Notes under the pieces: generated by a model
What the model was told of the DNA's origin: nothing
What the model saw: only the letters and a program-made list of their open reading frames with translations
The model's database searches: none
Position numbers and translations under genes: made by a program
In this document: one piece after another, positions 1 to 8,688 of the stretch
How the letters are laid out: the number at the start of each line of letters is the position of its first letter
Numbering within the stretch: the stretch's first letter is position 1
From: Agromyces mediolanus
Lineage (GTDB): Bacteria; Actinomycetota; Actinomycetes; Actinomycetales; Microbacteriaceae
Assembly: GCF_023715325.1 (NCBI RefSeq)
Contig: NZ_JAMBNX010000009.1
Coordinates: 62,001-126,000 of the forward strand
Length of the DNA stretch: 64,000 nucleotides
Direction: 5' to 3'

Positions 1-931
1 GGCCGAGCGCGGCGCCGAGATTGCCGAAGGCCGGCAAGTAGGCGTTCATGACTCCGACGGTGACGATCACGGCGATCGCCGCGACGATGGCCGGCCCGAT
101 GCCCGGCAGCACGACGTCGACGAGGTCGATGAGCGGCACCACGCCCTGCCCGGCGCGCTCGCCCAGCACGCCGACGGTGACGAACTGCAGCGCGAGGTAG
201 CCGACGCCGACCACCACGATGGCGATGGCGGTCGCGATCGGGATGACCCGACGGGGGTCGCGGAACTCGCCGGCGATGTGCGTGCCGACCTCCCAGCCGG
301 CGAACGCCCACACGAACAGGCTGATCGCCGTGCCGACGCCGGCCCAGCCGTTCGGCAGGAACGGGGTGAACGAGGCCGCCTCCACGTGCGGGAACGTCAG
401 CGCGACGACCGCGACGACGACCGCGAGCAGCAGCGCCGTGAGCACGAGCTGCACCCAGCCGGCGACGCGCACGCCGAACCAGCTGACGACGTACGGCGGC
501 ACGAAGATCGCGGCGGCGATGAGCGGCACGGCCGAGCGGTCGACGCCGAGGGCGGCGACCACGTACTCGCCGCAGAGGAGCGTGACGACGGGGGCGCCGA
601 CGCAGACGCCGAAGTAGAACCAGTACCCGGTCATCCTGGCGACGGTGTCGCCGAGCGCGCGACGGGCGTAGCTCGCGACGCCGCCGGGATCGGGGAAGCG
701 GGCGGCGAGCGCCGCGAACGTCCCGGCGAGCGGGATCGACAGCACGAGCACGGCGGCGACGGCGAGCACCGAGGCCGGTCCGGCCGCGGCGGCGGCGAGG
801 CCGGGGAGGGCGAGGATGCCGGTGCCGAGCACGCTCGCGATGTAGAGCGCCGTGCCCTGCCCGAGGCCGAGGGTGCCGTGGCCGGGGGCCGGGGTCTCCG
901 GTGCGGTCGCGGGGTGCTGCGTCGAGGTCAC
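1..931 (-). CDS. APC-family amino acid permease (C-terminus cut by window edge)
   Basis: About 310 residues of an APC-superfamily permease are visible; the C-terminus lies outside the window. The reading frame starts VTSTQHPATA, then GLGQGTALYIASVLGTGILA, the glycine-rich first helix typical of APC transporters (substrate-binding GSxxGxGI-like loop). It continues as an unbroken series of hydrophobic helices with short polar loops (for example RMTGYWFYFGVCVGAP and FVWAFAGWEVGTHIAGEFRD). The family performs cation-coupled uptake or exchange of amino acids across the cytoplasmic membrane; the substrate cannot be read from the sequence. The start is uncertain: in-frame GTG codons also occur at 937 and 949, and no good Shine-Dalgarno is visible. 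It runs away from an inverted repeat at 967-1001 that may be its operator. Confidence 0.8.
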   Translation of the reverse strand, partial: MTSTQHPATAPETPAPGHGTLGLGQGTALYIASVLGTGILALPGLAAAAAGPASVLAVAAVLVLSIPLAGTFAALAARFPDPGGVASYARRALGDTVARMTGYWFYFGVCVGAPVVTLLCGEYVVAALGVDRSAVPLIAAAIFVPPYVVSWFGVRVAGWVQLVLTALLLAVVVAVVALTFPHVEAASFTPFLPNGWAGVGTAISLFVWAFAGWEVGTHIAGEFRDPRRVIPIATAIAIVVVGVGYLALQFVTVGVLGERAGQGVVPLIDLVDVVLPGIGPAIVAAIAVIVTVGVMNAYLPAFGNLGAALG

Positions 932-966
932 CCGCACAGTCTCGCGCACGAGGCATCCGCCCGCAC

Positions 967-1001
967 TGGCAGGAATGACACCATCAGTACATATCCTGCC
1001 A
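967..1001. promoter_or_regulatory. Inverted repeat TGGCAGGA-N19-TCCTGCCA upstream of the APC permease
   Basis: Perfect 8-base arms (967-974 and 994-1001) lie in the 100-base gap between the permease start and the metB stop. The 19-base AT-richer spacer and position just upstream of the permease suit an operator better than a terminator of metB. The binding protein is unknown. Confidence 0.4.
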
Positions 1002-1033
1002 AGCTCCGGCCGCTCAAGCGGATCGGCGGATGC

Positions 1034-2197
1034 CTACAGCCGCGCGAGCGTCTGGTCGATGTCGGCGAGCAGGTCGTCGACGTCCTCGATGCCGACCGAC
1101 AGCCGCACGATCGAGGCCGGCACCTCCGCCTCCGTGCCGCGCACCGAGGCGTGCGTCATCTCCGAGGGGTAGTTCACGAGCGACTCGACGCCGCCGAGCG
1201 ACTCGGCGAGCTGGAAGAGCTCCGTCGACTCCGCGAAGCGGCGCGCCGCTTCGCCGCCACCGGCGAGCTCGATCGAGAGCATGCCGCCGAAGCCCGACAT
1301 CTGGCGACCGGCGAGCTCGTGACCGGGGTGCGACTCGAGGCCCGGGTAGTACACACGGGCGATCCCCGCGTGCTCCTCGAGCCTGCGGGCGATCGCGAGC
1401 GCGTTCTGGCTGTGCCGCTGCATGCGGATGCCGAGCGTTTTGATGCCCCGCGAGGTGAGGAACGCGTCGAACGGGCCCGACACGGCCCCCGCGGCGAACT
1501 GGGTGAACTGCACCCGCTCGTGCAGCTCGTCACGGCCGGGCGCGAAGACGACGGCGCCGCCGATCACGTCGGAGTGCCCGCCGAGGTACTTCGTGGTCGA
1601 GTGCACGACGACGTCGGCGCCGAGCGCGATCGGCTGCTGCAGCGCGGGGCTCGCGAAGGTGTTGTCGACGACGACGAGGAGGCCCGCCTCGTGGCCGAGC
1701 CCCGCGAGCGCGGCCACGTCGGAGATCTTCATGAGCGGGTTCGACGGTGTCTCGATCCAGAGCACCTTCGTCGCGCCCGGCTCGATCGCGGCGCGCACGA
1801 GGTCGAGGTCGCTCGTGTCGACGGTCGAGTGGCGCACGCCCCAGGCGCCGTGCACCCGGCGGATCAGCCGGTGCGTGCCGCCGTAGACGTCGTTGCCGAT
1901 GACGACGTGGTCGCCGGGGGCGAGCACGGTGCGCAGCAGGGCGTCCTCGGCGGCGAGGCCCGACGCGAAGGACAGTGCGTGCGCGCCGCCCTCGAGCGCA
2001 GCGAGCTGGGTCTCGAGCGCGGTGCGGGTCGGGTTGCCGCCGCGCGAGTACTCGTAGCCCCCGCGGAGGCCCCCGATGCCGTCCTGCACGTACGTCGAGG
2101 TGGCGTAGATCGGCGGGATGACCGCCCCGGTCGTGGGGTCGAAGGCCTGGCCGGCGTGGATGGCGCGGGTGTCGAAACGGGCGTCGTCGGAGTTCAT
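1034..2197 (-). CDS. metB: Cystathionine gamma-synthase / gamma-lyase (PLP enzyme)
   Basis: A 387-residue Cys/Met-metabolism PLP enzyme of normal length. It acts on O-acyl-homoserine plus cysteine (synthase) or cleaves cystathionine to cysteine (lyase); sequence alone does not separate these. The Schiff-base lysine is K203 in HSTTKYLGGHSD, the PLP-ring aspartate is D178 in VVVDNTFASP, and the YEYSRGGNPT substrate loop is near residue 50. It lies 68 bases downstream of cystathionine beta-synthase on the same strand, which suggests one transcript and favours the reverse-transsulfuration (lyase) role, though actinobacterial members are often bifunctional. The ATG at 2197 (MNSDDARFDTRAIH) matches the family N-terminus; the open frame continues upstream without homology, so the longer version is rejected. 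Confidence 0.9.
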   Translation of the reverse strand: MNSDDARFDTRAIHAGQAFDPTTGAVIPPIYATSTYVQDGIGGLRGGYEYSRGGNPTRTALETQLAALEGGAHALSFASGLAAEDALLRTVLAPGDHVVIGNDVYGGTHRLIRRVHGAWGVRHSTVDTSDLDLVRAAIEPGATKVLWIETPSNPLMKISDVAALAGLGHEAGLLVVVDNTFASPALQQPIALGADVVVHSTTKYLGGHSDVIGGAVVFAPGRDELHERVQFTQFAAGAVSGPFDAFLTSRGIKTLGIRMQRHSQNALAIARRLEEHAGIARVYYPGLESHPGHELAGRQMSGFGGMLSIELAGGGEAARRFAESTELFQLAESLGGVESLVNYPSEMTHASVRGTEAEVPASIVRLSVGIEDVDDLLADIDQTLARL

Positions 2198-2265
2198 GAG
2201 GAGTCGCTTTCGAGTCGTACGGAGAGACGGAGGGAGGAGTGACTGCGGCCGGTGCGGGACCGGGC

Positions 2266-3633
2266 TCAGTGGGAGAGGTAGCCGAGCAGATCGCTGCGGG
2301 TGACGACGCCGAGCGCCTTGCCGCCGTCGGTGACGAGCATGGCCGGGACGTCGGTGAACGCCTGGCGCGCGGCGGCGACCGGCTCGTTCACGCCGATGAG
2401 CGGCAGCGGGGCGCCGAGCACCTGGGCGACCTCGTCGGTGAGCTTCGCCTCGCCGGAGAAGACCCGTTCGAGCAGTTCCTCCTCGTGCAGCGCGCCGAGC
2501 ACCTCGCCGAGCACGACGGGCGGCTCGTGCCCGACGACGACGAGCTGCGAGACGCCGGTCGCGGTCATGCGGTCGATCGCGTCGCGCACCGTGTCCTGCG
2601 GGAAGACGTGCACGAGCGGCTCGGTGCGGTCGGCCTTCGCGGCGAGCAGGTCGGCGACGGTGTGCCCGCTCGGGGCGTTGCCGAAGCCGTAGGCGCGCAG
2701 CCACTTGTCGTTGAAGATCTTGCCGAGGTAGCCGCGGCCGCCGTCCGGCAGCAGCACGACGAACACGTCGTCGGGGCCGGCCTTCGCCGCCGCCTCGAGC
2801 GCGGCCACGACGGCCATGCCGCTCGAACCGCCGACGAGGATGCCCTCTTCACGGGCCAGCCGACGGGTCATGGCGAACGACGCGGCATCCGAGACCTCGA
2901 TGATCTCGTGCGGCACCGCCGGGTCGTAGGCCGTCGGCCAGAAGTCCTCGCCGACCCCCTCGACGAAGTAGGGTCGCCCGGTGCCGCCCGAGTACACCGA
3001 GCCCTCCGGGTCGGCGCCGATGATGCGCACCCGGTCATCCGAGACCTCGCGGAGGTAGCGGCCGGTGCCGGTGATCGTGCCGCCCGTGCCGACGCCCGCG
3101 ACGAAGTGGGTGACCCGGCCCTCGGTGTCGCGCCAGATCTCGGGCCCGGTGGTCTCGTAGTGCGAGCGCGGCCCGTTCGGGTTGGAGTACTGGTCGGGCT
3201 TGAACGCCCCTGGGATCTCGCGGACGAGCCGGTCCGAGACGCCGTAGTACGACTCCGGACTGTCGGGCGCGACCGCCGTCGGGGTGACGACGACCTCGGC
3301 CCCGTAGGCGGTGAGCACGTTGCGCTTGTCCTCGCCGACCTTGTCGGGGCAGACGAAGATGCAGCGGTAGCCGCGCTGCTGGGCGACGAGCGCGAGGCCG
3401 ACGCCGGTGTTGCCGCTCGTCGGCTCGACGATCGTGCCGCCCGGCTTCAGCTTGCCCTCGCGCTCGGCGGCGTCGATGATGCGGCCGGCGATGCGGTCCT
3501 TCGAGGAGCCGCCGGGGTTCAGGTACTCGAGCTTCACGAGCACCGTCGCCCGTGTCACGCCCTCGGTGACGCGCGACAGCTTGACGAGCGGGGTGTCGCC
3601 GACGAGATCGACGATCGATTCTGCGTACTTCAT
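2266..3633 (-). CDS. cbs: Cystathionine beta-synthase with C-terminal CBS-domain pair
   Basis: A 455-residue PLP enzyme that condenses serine with homocysteine to cystathionine, the first step of reverse transsulfuration. The fold-type II catalytic domain fills roughly residues 1-320, with PLP lysine K45 in GGSSKDR and phosphate loop TSGNTG near residue 74. Residues about 335-455 form two CBS modules, which in relatives bind adenosyl ligands; the heme-binding N-terminal segment of animal enzymes is absent, as usual in bacteria. I prefer ATG 3633 (MKYAESIVDL) because GAGGA lies 12 bases upstream. The earlier ATG at 3645 (MNTAM) directly abuts that GAGGA. A plausible promoter lies at 3694-3722. 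The pairing with metB is strong context. Confidence 0.92.
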   Translation of the reverse strand: MKYAESIVDLVGDTPLVKLSRVTEGVTRATVLVKLEYLNPGGSSKDRIAGRIIDAAEREGKLKPGGTIVEPTSGNTGVGLALVAQQRGYRCIFVCPDKVGEDKRNVLTAYGAEVVVTPTAVAPDSPESYYGVSDRLVREIPGAFKPDQYSNPNGPRSHYETTGPEIWRDTEGRVTHFVAGVGTGGTITGTGRYLREVSDDRVRIIGADPEGSVYSGGTGRPYFVEGVGEDFWPTAYDPAVPHEIIEVSDAASFAMTRRLAREEGILVGGSSGMAVVAALEAAAKAGPDDVFVVLLPDGGRGYLGKIFNDKWLRAYGFGNAPSGHTVADLLAAKADRTEPLVHVFPQDTVRDAIDRMTATGVSQLVVVGHEPPVVLGEVLGALHEEELLERVFSGEAKLTDEVAQVLGAPLPLIGVNEPVAAARQAFTDVPAMLVTDGGKALGVVTRSDLLGYLSH

Positions 3634-3693
3634 TGCCGTGTTCATTCCTCGTGTGGGGTGCGTCGCATCGAACGGATGCCGCGCGCGACGCGA

Positions 3694-3722
3694 TGAATAG
3701 GGGTCGCGGAGATCAGCGACAA
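3694..3722 (-). promoter_or_regulatory. Putative sigma70-type promoter for cbs-metB
   Basis: Read on the minus strand, TTGTCG (3717-3722) and TATTCA (3694-3699) are separated by 17 bases, about 50-60 bases upstream of the cbs start. It lies between the sugar-porter stop and cbs, supporting independent transcription of cbs-metB. Assigned by eye only. Confidence 0.45.
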
Positions 3723-3752
3723 CAACACAGCGAAGAGTTCACGGACGACAGC

Positions 3753-5222
3753 CTAGCCGCTCGCCTCGGCCCGGCGCTTGGCCGATCCCTTCGGGGGGAA
3801 CAGCGTCTCGGATTCCTCGAGCGACATGCCGTTCGTCTCGGGGACCTTGAGGAACACGAAGACGAAGGAGAGCGCCGCGAACAGCGCGTACATCCCGTAG
3901 GTGAACAGGAGCGAGAAGTCGCTGAGCGCGGGGAAGCTGACGGTGATGAGGAAGTTCGCGATCCACTGCGCGGCCGCGGCGAGTCCGAGAGCGCGGGCGC
4001 GGATGCGGTTCGGGAAGATCTCGCCGAGCAGCACCCAGACGAGCGGGCCCCACGAGAAGCCGAAGAACACGACGAACAGGTTCGCGGCGACGAGCGCGAC
4101 CGGCCCCCAGACCCCGGGCAGCGAGACCTCGCCGTCGACGGTGACCGAGTTGGCGAAGGCGAGCGCCATCGCCGCGAGCGACACCGTCATGCCCGCCGAG
4201 CCGACGAGGAGGAGCGGCCGACGGCCGGCCCGGTCGACGAGGGCGATCGCGACGAAGGTGACGACGATGTTCGTCACCGAGGTGATCACCGAGATGAGCA
4301 GCGAGTTCGACTCGTCGAAGCCGACGGCCTTCCAGAGGGTCGTCGAGTAGTAGAAGATCACGTTGATGCCGACGAACTGTTGGAAGACGCTCAGCAGGAT
4401 GCCGATCCAGACGATGCCCTGGAGCCCCAGCACGGGCCCGCGGAGCGCGCCCTTCCGCTTCGCGTACGCGTCCTGCTGCATCGAGTCGTGGATGTCGCGG
4501 ATCGCCCGGTCCACCTCGTGCGGCTGGATGCGCGCGAGCACCTCCTTGGCCTTCTCCTCCTTGCCGACCTTCACGAGGAAGCGCGGCGACTCGGGGAGAG
4601 TGAGCGCCAGCAGGCCGTAGACGAGCGACGGCACGATGCAGGCGAGGAACATCCAGCGCCAGGCCTCGAGGCCGAACCAGAACGACTCGGAGGCCCCGCC
4701 CGCCGCCGTCGCGAAGAGCGCGTCGGACAGGAGCGCGGCGAAGATGCCGAACACGATCGCGAGCTGCTGCAGCGAGGCGAGCCGCCCACGCGCCTTGCGC
4801 GGCGAGATCTCGGCGATGTACGCGGGAGCGACGACCGAGGCGATGCCGATGCCGACGCCGCCGATCAGCCGCCAGACGATGAGGTCGACGACCCCGAAGG
4901 CGAAGCCGGAGCCGAGGGACGAGACGAGGAAGAGGATCGCGCCGAGCACCATCACGGGGATCCGGCCGAAGCGGTCGGCCAGCCGGCCGGCCAGCTCGGA
5001 GCCGACGGCGCAGCCGAGCAGGGCGCTCGCCACCGCGAAGCCGGTCACGCCGGAACTCAGGTCGAACTCGTGCTGGATGGCGTCGACGGCGCCGTTCACC
5101 ACGGAGGAGTCGAAGCCGAAAAGGAAGCCGCCGACCGCGCCCGCGGCCGCGAGGCCGACGACCTTCGCGTTGAGCCCGTCTCCCCCGGCGCCGGCCTGCG
5201 GCTCGGCTGCTGCGCTCGTCAT
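3753..5222 (-). CDS. MFS sugar porter (sugar:proton symporter family)
   Basis: A 489-residue, 12-helix transporter of the MFS sugar-porter family. Signatures visible are the N-half loop GRLADRFGRIP, PESPRFLVKVGKEEKA at the start of the central loop, DRAGRRPLLLVGSAG in the C half, and the terminal VPETNGMSLEE. Helix 7 carries QQFVGINVIFYYS, the QQxxGxNxxxYY sugar-binding motif, so a sugar or polyol substrate is well supported. ATG 5222 (MTSAAAEPQAG) has AAGGAG 8 bases upstream, so the longer in-frame extension is rejected. It is not adjacent to a sugar-catabolic gene; the neighbours are cbs (downstream, own promoter) and a divergent DUF3105 gene. Confidence 0.92.
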   Translation of the reverse strand: MTSAAAEPQAGAGGDGLNAKVVGLAAAGAVGGFLFGFDSSVVNGAVDAIQHEFDLSSGVTGFAVASALLGCAVGSELAGRLADRFGRIPVMVLGAILFLVSSLGSGFAFGVVDLIVWRLIGGVGIGIASVVAPAYIAEISPRKARGRLASLQQLAIVFGIFAALLSDALFATAAGGASESFWFGLEAWRWMFLACIVPSLVYGLLALTLPESPRFLVKVGKEEKAKEVLARIQPHEVDRAIRDIHDSMQQDAYAKRKGALRGPVLGLQGIVWIGILLSVFQQFVGINVIFYYSTTLWKAVGFDESNSLLISVITSVTNIVVTFVAIALVDRAGRRPLLLVGSAGMTVSLAAMALAFANSVTVDGEVSLPGVWGPVALVAANLFVVFFGFSWGPLVWVLLGEIFPNRIRARALGLAAAAQWIANFLITVSFPALSDFSLLFTYGMYALFAALSFVFVFLKVPETNGMSLEESETLFPPKGSAKRRAEASG

Positions 5223-5418
5223 GTGCCGTCTCCTTGCTCGCCGGCCCACCCCGGCGTCGGGCACAGACTATGCCTTCGGTGCGCCGGAGCACGAGGGGGT
5301 GGCGGCACAGGTGGTATCCCGTCGAGCCTGCCAAAGCCCTGGGAGTACCCGCCCCGGTACCGGCTCCGGGATCCATGCATCCGTATCATCGGAGCGACGC
5401 GTCGAGAGAGGTCACCCA

Positions 5419-6084
5419 GTGAGCGCCAGCCCCAAGCAGCCGTCGATCAAGCAGCAGCGTGCTGCCGCCCGCGAGGCGAAACTCGCGGCGTTCCGCGCCA
5501 AGGAAGCGCGCCGCAAGCGAGTGCGCACGATCGGGATCGCCTCGGCCATCGTCGCCGTGGTCGCGGTCATCGGCCTGCTCGTCACGGCGATCGTGCTGAC
5601 GCCGAAGCCGGCGAGCTACAGCAAGGGCGGCACGGGCACCGAGATCGACGGCGTCGAGACCTTCGAGAACAGCGCCGGTCACGTCGCCGGCACCGTCAAC
5701 TACCCGCAGAGCCCGCCAGCCGGCGGCGAGCACAACCAGCTCTGGCTGAACTGCGGCGTCTACGAGCAGCCCGTGCCGAACGAGAACGTCGTGCACTCGC
5801 TCGAGCACGGCGCCATCTGGGTCACCTACGACCCCGAGCAGCTCGCGGGCGACGAGCTCGCCACGCTGAAGTCGAAGCTGCCCTCCACCTACGTGGTCCT
5901 CTCGCCGTTCGACGGGATGGACGCCCCGATCGCCCTCAGCGGCTGGAACACGCAGCTGAAGCTCGACGATGCGGCCGACCCGCGCATCCCCGAGTTCTTC
6001 GAGGAGTACTGGCAGAGCCAGAACGTGCCCGAGCCCGGCGCGCTCTGCACGGGCGCGTACGACGCGCCCGGCAAGGTCTCCTGA
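5419..6084 (+). CDS. DUF3105 membrane-anchored protein
   Basis: A 221-residue protein with a basic, Ala/Lys-rich cytoplasmic N-terminus (residues 1-40, probably helical), one membrane anchor at about 41-63, and an extracytoplasmic domain of about 150 residues. The domain has the DUF3105 hallmarks: HVAGTVNYPQSPPAGGEHN, LNCGVYEQPV and VHSLEHGAIWVTYDP, rich in conserved His and Cys. No function is established for the family. GTG 5419 follows GAGAGAGG with suitable spacing; the upstream open frame lacks homology. The next gene (DUF305) begins 4 bases after the stop. This DUF3105-DUF305 arrangement recurs in actinobacteria, suggesting joint action at the membrane, possibly with metals, but that is inference. 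Confidence 0.85.
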   Translation: MSASPKQPSIKQQRAAAREAKLAAFRAKEARRKRVRTIGIASAIVAVVAVIGLLVTAIVLTPKPASYSKGGTGTEIDGVETFENSAGHVAGTVNYPQSPPAGGEHNQLWLNCGVYEQPVPNENVVHSLEHGAIWVTYDPEQLAGDELATLKSKLPSTYVVLSPFDGMDAPIALSGWNTQLKLDDAADPRIPEFFEEYWQSQNVPEPGALCTGAYDAPGKVS

Positions 6085-6088
6085 CCCC

Positions 6089-6703
6089 GTGAGCCGCACC
6101 CGGGTCGTCGCGGCCGCCGTCGCGGGCGTCGTCGCGCTCGTGCTCGTCGCGGTCGCCGCGTTCGCGTTCGGCCGGCTCTCGACCGTGCCCGAGGCGACAC
6201 CCGCCGAGGGCAGCGCCGAGGCGGGCTTCGCCCGCGACATGCAGGTGCATCACAAGCAGGGCGTCGAGCTCGCGCTGCTCGTGAGCCGGCTCACCGACGA
6301 CGCCGAGGTGCGCCTGCTCGCCGACGACATCGCCGCGACGCAGGCGCAGCAGTCGGGTCAGCTCGCCGGCTGGCTGAACATCTGGGACCTGCCGCAGTAC
6401 AGCGCCGAGCCGCAGATGACGTGGATGGCCGACGGCGGGGCGCACTCGCACACGGCGGGCGAGCCGATGCCCGGCCTCGCCACGCCCGAGCAGATCGACG
6501 TGCTCCGCGCCGCGACCGGCGTCGAAGCGGAGCGGGAGTTCCTCGAGCTCATGATCGCGCACCACCTCGGCGCGGTGGAGATGGCGGAGGCGCTCGAGAC
6601 GCGGTCGAGCCATCCGGTCGCCCTCGCCTTCGCGCGGGCCGTGATCGCCTCGCAGCAGTCCGAGATCGAGCTCATGCAGGGCATGCTCGACGCACGCGGC
6701 TGA
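6089..6703 (+). CDS. DUF305 family protein with two His-rich helical repeats
   Basis: A 204-residue protein with an N-terminal membrane anchor (about residues 5-28) followed by the DUF305 fold. The duplicated motif is clear: FARDMQVHHKQGVELALL near residue 48 and LELMIAHHLGAVEMAEAL near residue 150. Each places HH and Met residues on a helix facing its partner. Some DUF305 members bind copper or other metals; function is otherwise unknown. GTG 6089 is 4 bases past the DUF3105 stop, so the two are almost certainly cotranscribed and probably translationally coupled. Its 3' end faces the ABC exporter stop 23 bases away. Confidence 0.85.
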   Translation: MSRTRVVAAAVAGVVALVLVAVAAFAFGRLSTVPEATPAEGSAEAGFARDMQVHHKQGVELALLVSRLTDDAEVRLLADDIAATQAQQSGQLAGWLNIWDLPQYSAEPQMTWMADGGAHSHTAGEPMPGLATPEQIDVLRAATGVEAEREFLELMIAHHLGAVEMAEALETRSSHPVALAFARAVIASQQSEIELMQGMLDARG

Positions 6704-6726
6704 ACCGCCGACCGGCCGGCGGCCCG

Positions 6727-8643
6727 TCAGTCGAGCGCCGGCAGGGCGGTGTCGGCCTGCTCGCGGTACAACGAGGCGTACACCCCGCCGAGGCCGAGCA
6801 GCTCGGCGTGCGTGCCGCGCTCGACGATGCGCCCGGCGACGACGACGAAGATGACGTCGGCCGAGACCACGGTCGTCAGCCGGTGCGCGATCGCGATCGT
6901 CGTGCGCCCCTTCGCGGCGTCGTCGAGCGCCGCCTGCACGACGCGCTCGGAGATCGTGTCGAGCGCGCTCGTCGCCTCGTCGAGCACCAGCACGGGCGGA
7001 TCCTTCAGGAGCACCCGGGCGATCGCGATGCGCTGCTTCTCACCGCCCGAGAGCCGGTAGCCGCGCTCGCCGACGACCGTGTCGTAGCCCTCGGGGAAGC
7101 TCGCGACGGTCTCGTGGATGTTCGCCGCGCGCGCCGCGGCCTCAAGCTCGGCGTCGGTGGCGTCGGGCTTCGCGTAGCGGAGGTTCTCGGCGATGGAGGC
7201 GTGGAACAGGTAGGTCTCCTGGCTGACGATGCCGATGCGCCCGACGAGCGACTCCTGCTCGAGTTCGCGAACGTCGACCCCGGCGAAGCGCACGGCGCCG
7301 CTCGTCGCCTCGTAGAGCCGCGGCACGAGGTAGGAGACCGTCGTCTTCCCGGCGCCCGAGGGGCCGACGAAGGCGGCGAACTGGCCGGGCTCGATCGTGA
7401 ACGACACCTCGTCGAGGGTCGGCCGGCTGTCGCCCTCGGCGTCGGGGTAGCGGAACGACACCCGGTCGAACTCGACCCGCCCGAGCGCCGGCCCGTCGGG
7501 GACCTCCCGCGCGTCGGGCGCGTCGGTGATCGCCGGTCTCAGATCGAGGTACTCGAAGATGCGCGCGAAGAGGGCGCTCGAGGTCTGCAGGTCGAGCGCG
7601 ACGCGCATGAGCCCCATCAGCGGGAACAGCAGCCGCGCCTGCACGGTCGTGAACGCGACGATCGTGCCGGCCGTCACGTCGACCGCGCCGCCGGTGATGA
7701 GCCAGCCCGAGACGAGGTAGACGACCGCCGGGATCGACGACATGAAGATGTTCACCATCGCGAAGAACCATTGCCCGGTCATCTGCTGGCGCACCTGCAG
7801 GCTGATCTGGTTGCGGTTCTCGTCGGCGTAGCGGTCGATCTCGCTCTGCTGGCGGGTGAAGCTCTTCGACAGCAGGATGCCGGAGACCGACAGCGTCTCC
7901 TGGGTGATCGCCGTCATCTCGGACAGCGACTCCTGCGTCTTGCCCGCGATGCGCGCCCGCACCTGGCCGACCCGGCGCTGCGCGATCACCATGAACGGCA
8001 TGAGCACGAGCGCGACGAACGTGAGCTGCCAGTTCAGGATGAGCATCGCGACGAACGCCGAGATGACGGTCACCGTGTTGCCGAGCACGCTCGAGACCGT
8101 GTTCGTGAGCACCCCGGCGACGCCGCCGACGTCGTTCTGCAGCCGGGACTGGATGACGCCCGTCTTCGTGCGGGTGAAGAAGCTCAACTCCATCGACTGC
8201 AGATGGGAGAACAGGCGCACCCGCAGCGCGCCCATGACCTTGTTGCCGATCGTGGAGGTGAGCCACGTCTGCCACACCGCGAGCAGGGCCGAGACGATGA
8301 AGACCGCGATCATGCCGACGACGAGCCAGGTGAGGACCGGCACGTCGGGCGGCAGCGCGTCGCCCGCCGCGTTCTTGGGGAACAGGCCGTCGTCGAAGGC
8401 GCGCTGGGTGAGCAGTGGCGGGATGACGCTGAGCGCCGCCCCGATGAGCACCAGCACGACGGTGGTGACGAGCGCGGCCCGGTGCGGCGCGAACAGCTCG
8501 GCGATGCGGCCGAGCAGGTTCGGGATCTTCGGTGCCTCGGCGTTCTCGGCGCGCTGGGCGGCCTCGTCGGCCGAGGCGATGCGCGTGCGGGGCTTGCCCA
8601 TGCGCCCGCTCTGCCCGCCCGGCGCGGTTCGGTTCATGCTCAC
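6727..8643 (-). CDS. ABC exporter half-transporter (fused membrane and ATPase domains)
   Basis: A 638-residue MsbA/MdlB-like protein: a six-helix type 1 exporter domain at roughly residues 50-350 and a nucleotide-binding domain at about 385-630. The ATPase shows Walker A (GPSGAGKTT), signature LSGGEKQRIAIARVL, Walker B VLVLDEATSALD and the H-loop in AIAHRLTT. It would act as a homodimer, or pair with another half-transporter, to export lipids, drugs or peptides; no substrate can be inferred. GTG 8643 is preceded by AGGG at good spacing, with ATG 8637 (MNRTAP) as alternative. It lies 45 bases downstream of the sugar ABC permease on the same strand but is functionally unrelated. Confidence 0.9.
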   Translation of the reverse strand: MSMNRTAPGGQSGRMGKPRTRIASADEAAQRAENAEAPKIPNLLGRIAELFAPHRAALVTTVVLVLIGAALSVIPPLLTQRAFDDGLFPKNAAGDALPPDVPVLTWLVVGMIAVFIVSALLAVWQTWLTSTIGNKVMGALRVRLFSHLQSMELSFFTRTKTGVIQSRLQNDVGGVAGVLTNTVSSVLGNTVTVISAFVAMLILNWQLTFVALVLMPFMVIAQRRVGQVRARIAGKTQESLSEMTAITQETLSVSGILLSKSFTRQQSEIDRYADENRNQISLQVRQQMTGQWFFAMVNIFMSSIPAVVYLVSGWLITGGAVDVTAGTIVAFTTVQARLLFPLMGLMRVALDLQTSSALFARIFEYLDLRPAITDAPDAREVPDGPALGRVEFDRVSFRYPDAEGDSRPTLDEVSFTIEPGQFAAFVGPSGAGKTTVSYLVPRLYEATSGAVRFAGVDVRELEQESLVGRIGIVSQETYLFHASIAENLRYAKPDATDAELEAAARAANIHETVASFPEGYDTVVGERGYRLSGGEKQRIAIARVLLKDPPVLVLDEATSALDTISERVVQAALDDAAKGRTTIAIAHRLTTVVSADVIFVVVAGRIVERGTHAELLGLGGVYASLYREQADTALPALD

Positions 8644-8688
8644 CGCTTCACCCTACGCTGCACCGGGGACGCCCCGGCCGGGCCGGGC

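Noticed and set aside
278-2242. Long open frame of 654 codons on the plus strand, Arg/Asp/Glu-rich
   Set aside because: Antisense to the APC permease and metB; composition is the usual shadow of high-GC codon bias and there are no domain motifs.
2200-2265. Regulatory riboswitch (SAM or similar) before metB
   Set aside because: The 68-base gap between cbs and metB shows no conserved helix set; too short for a known SAM riboswitch.
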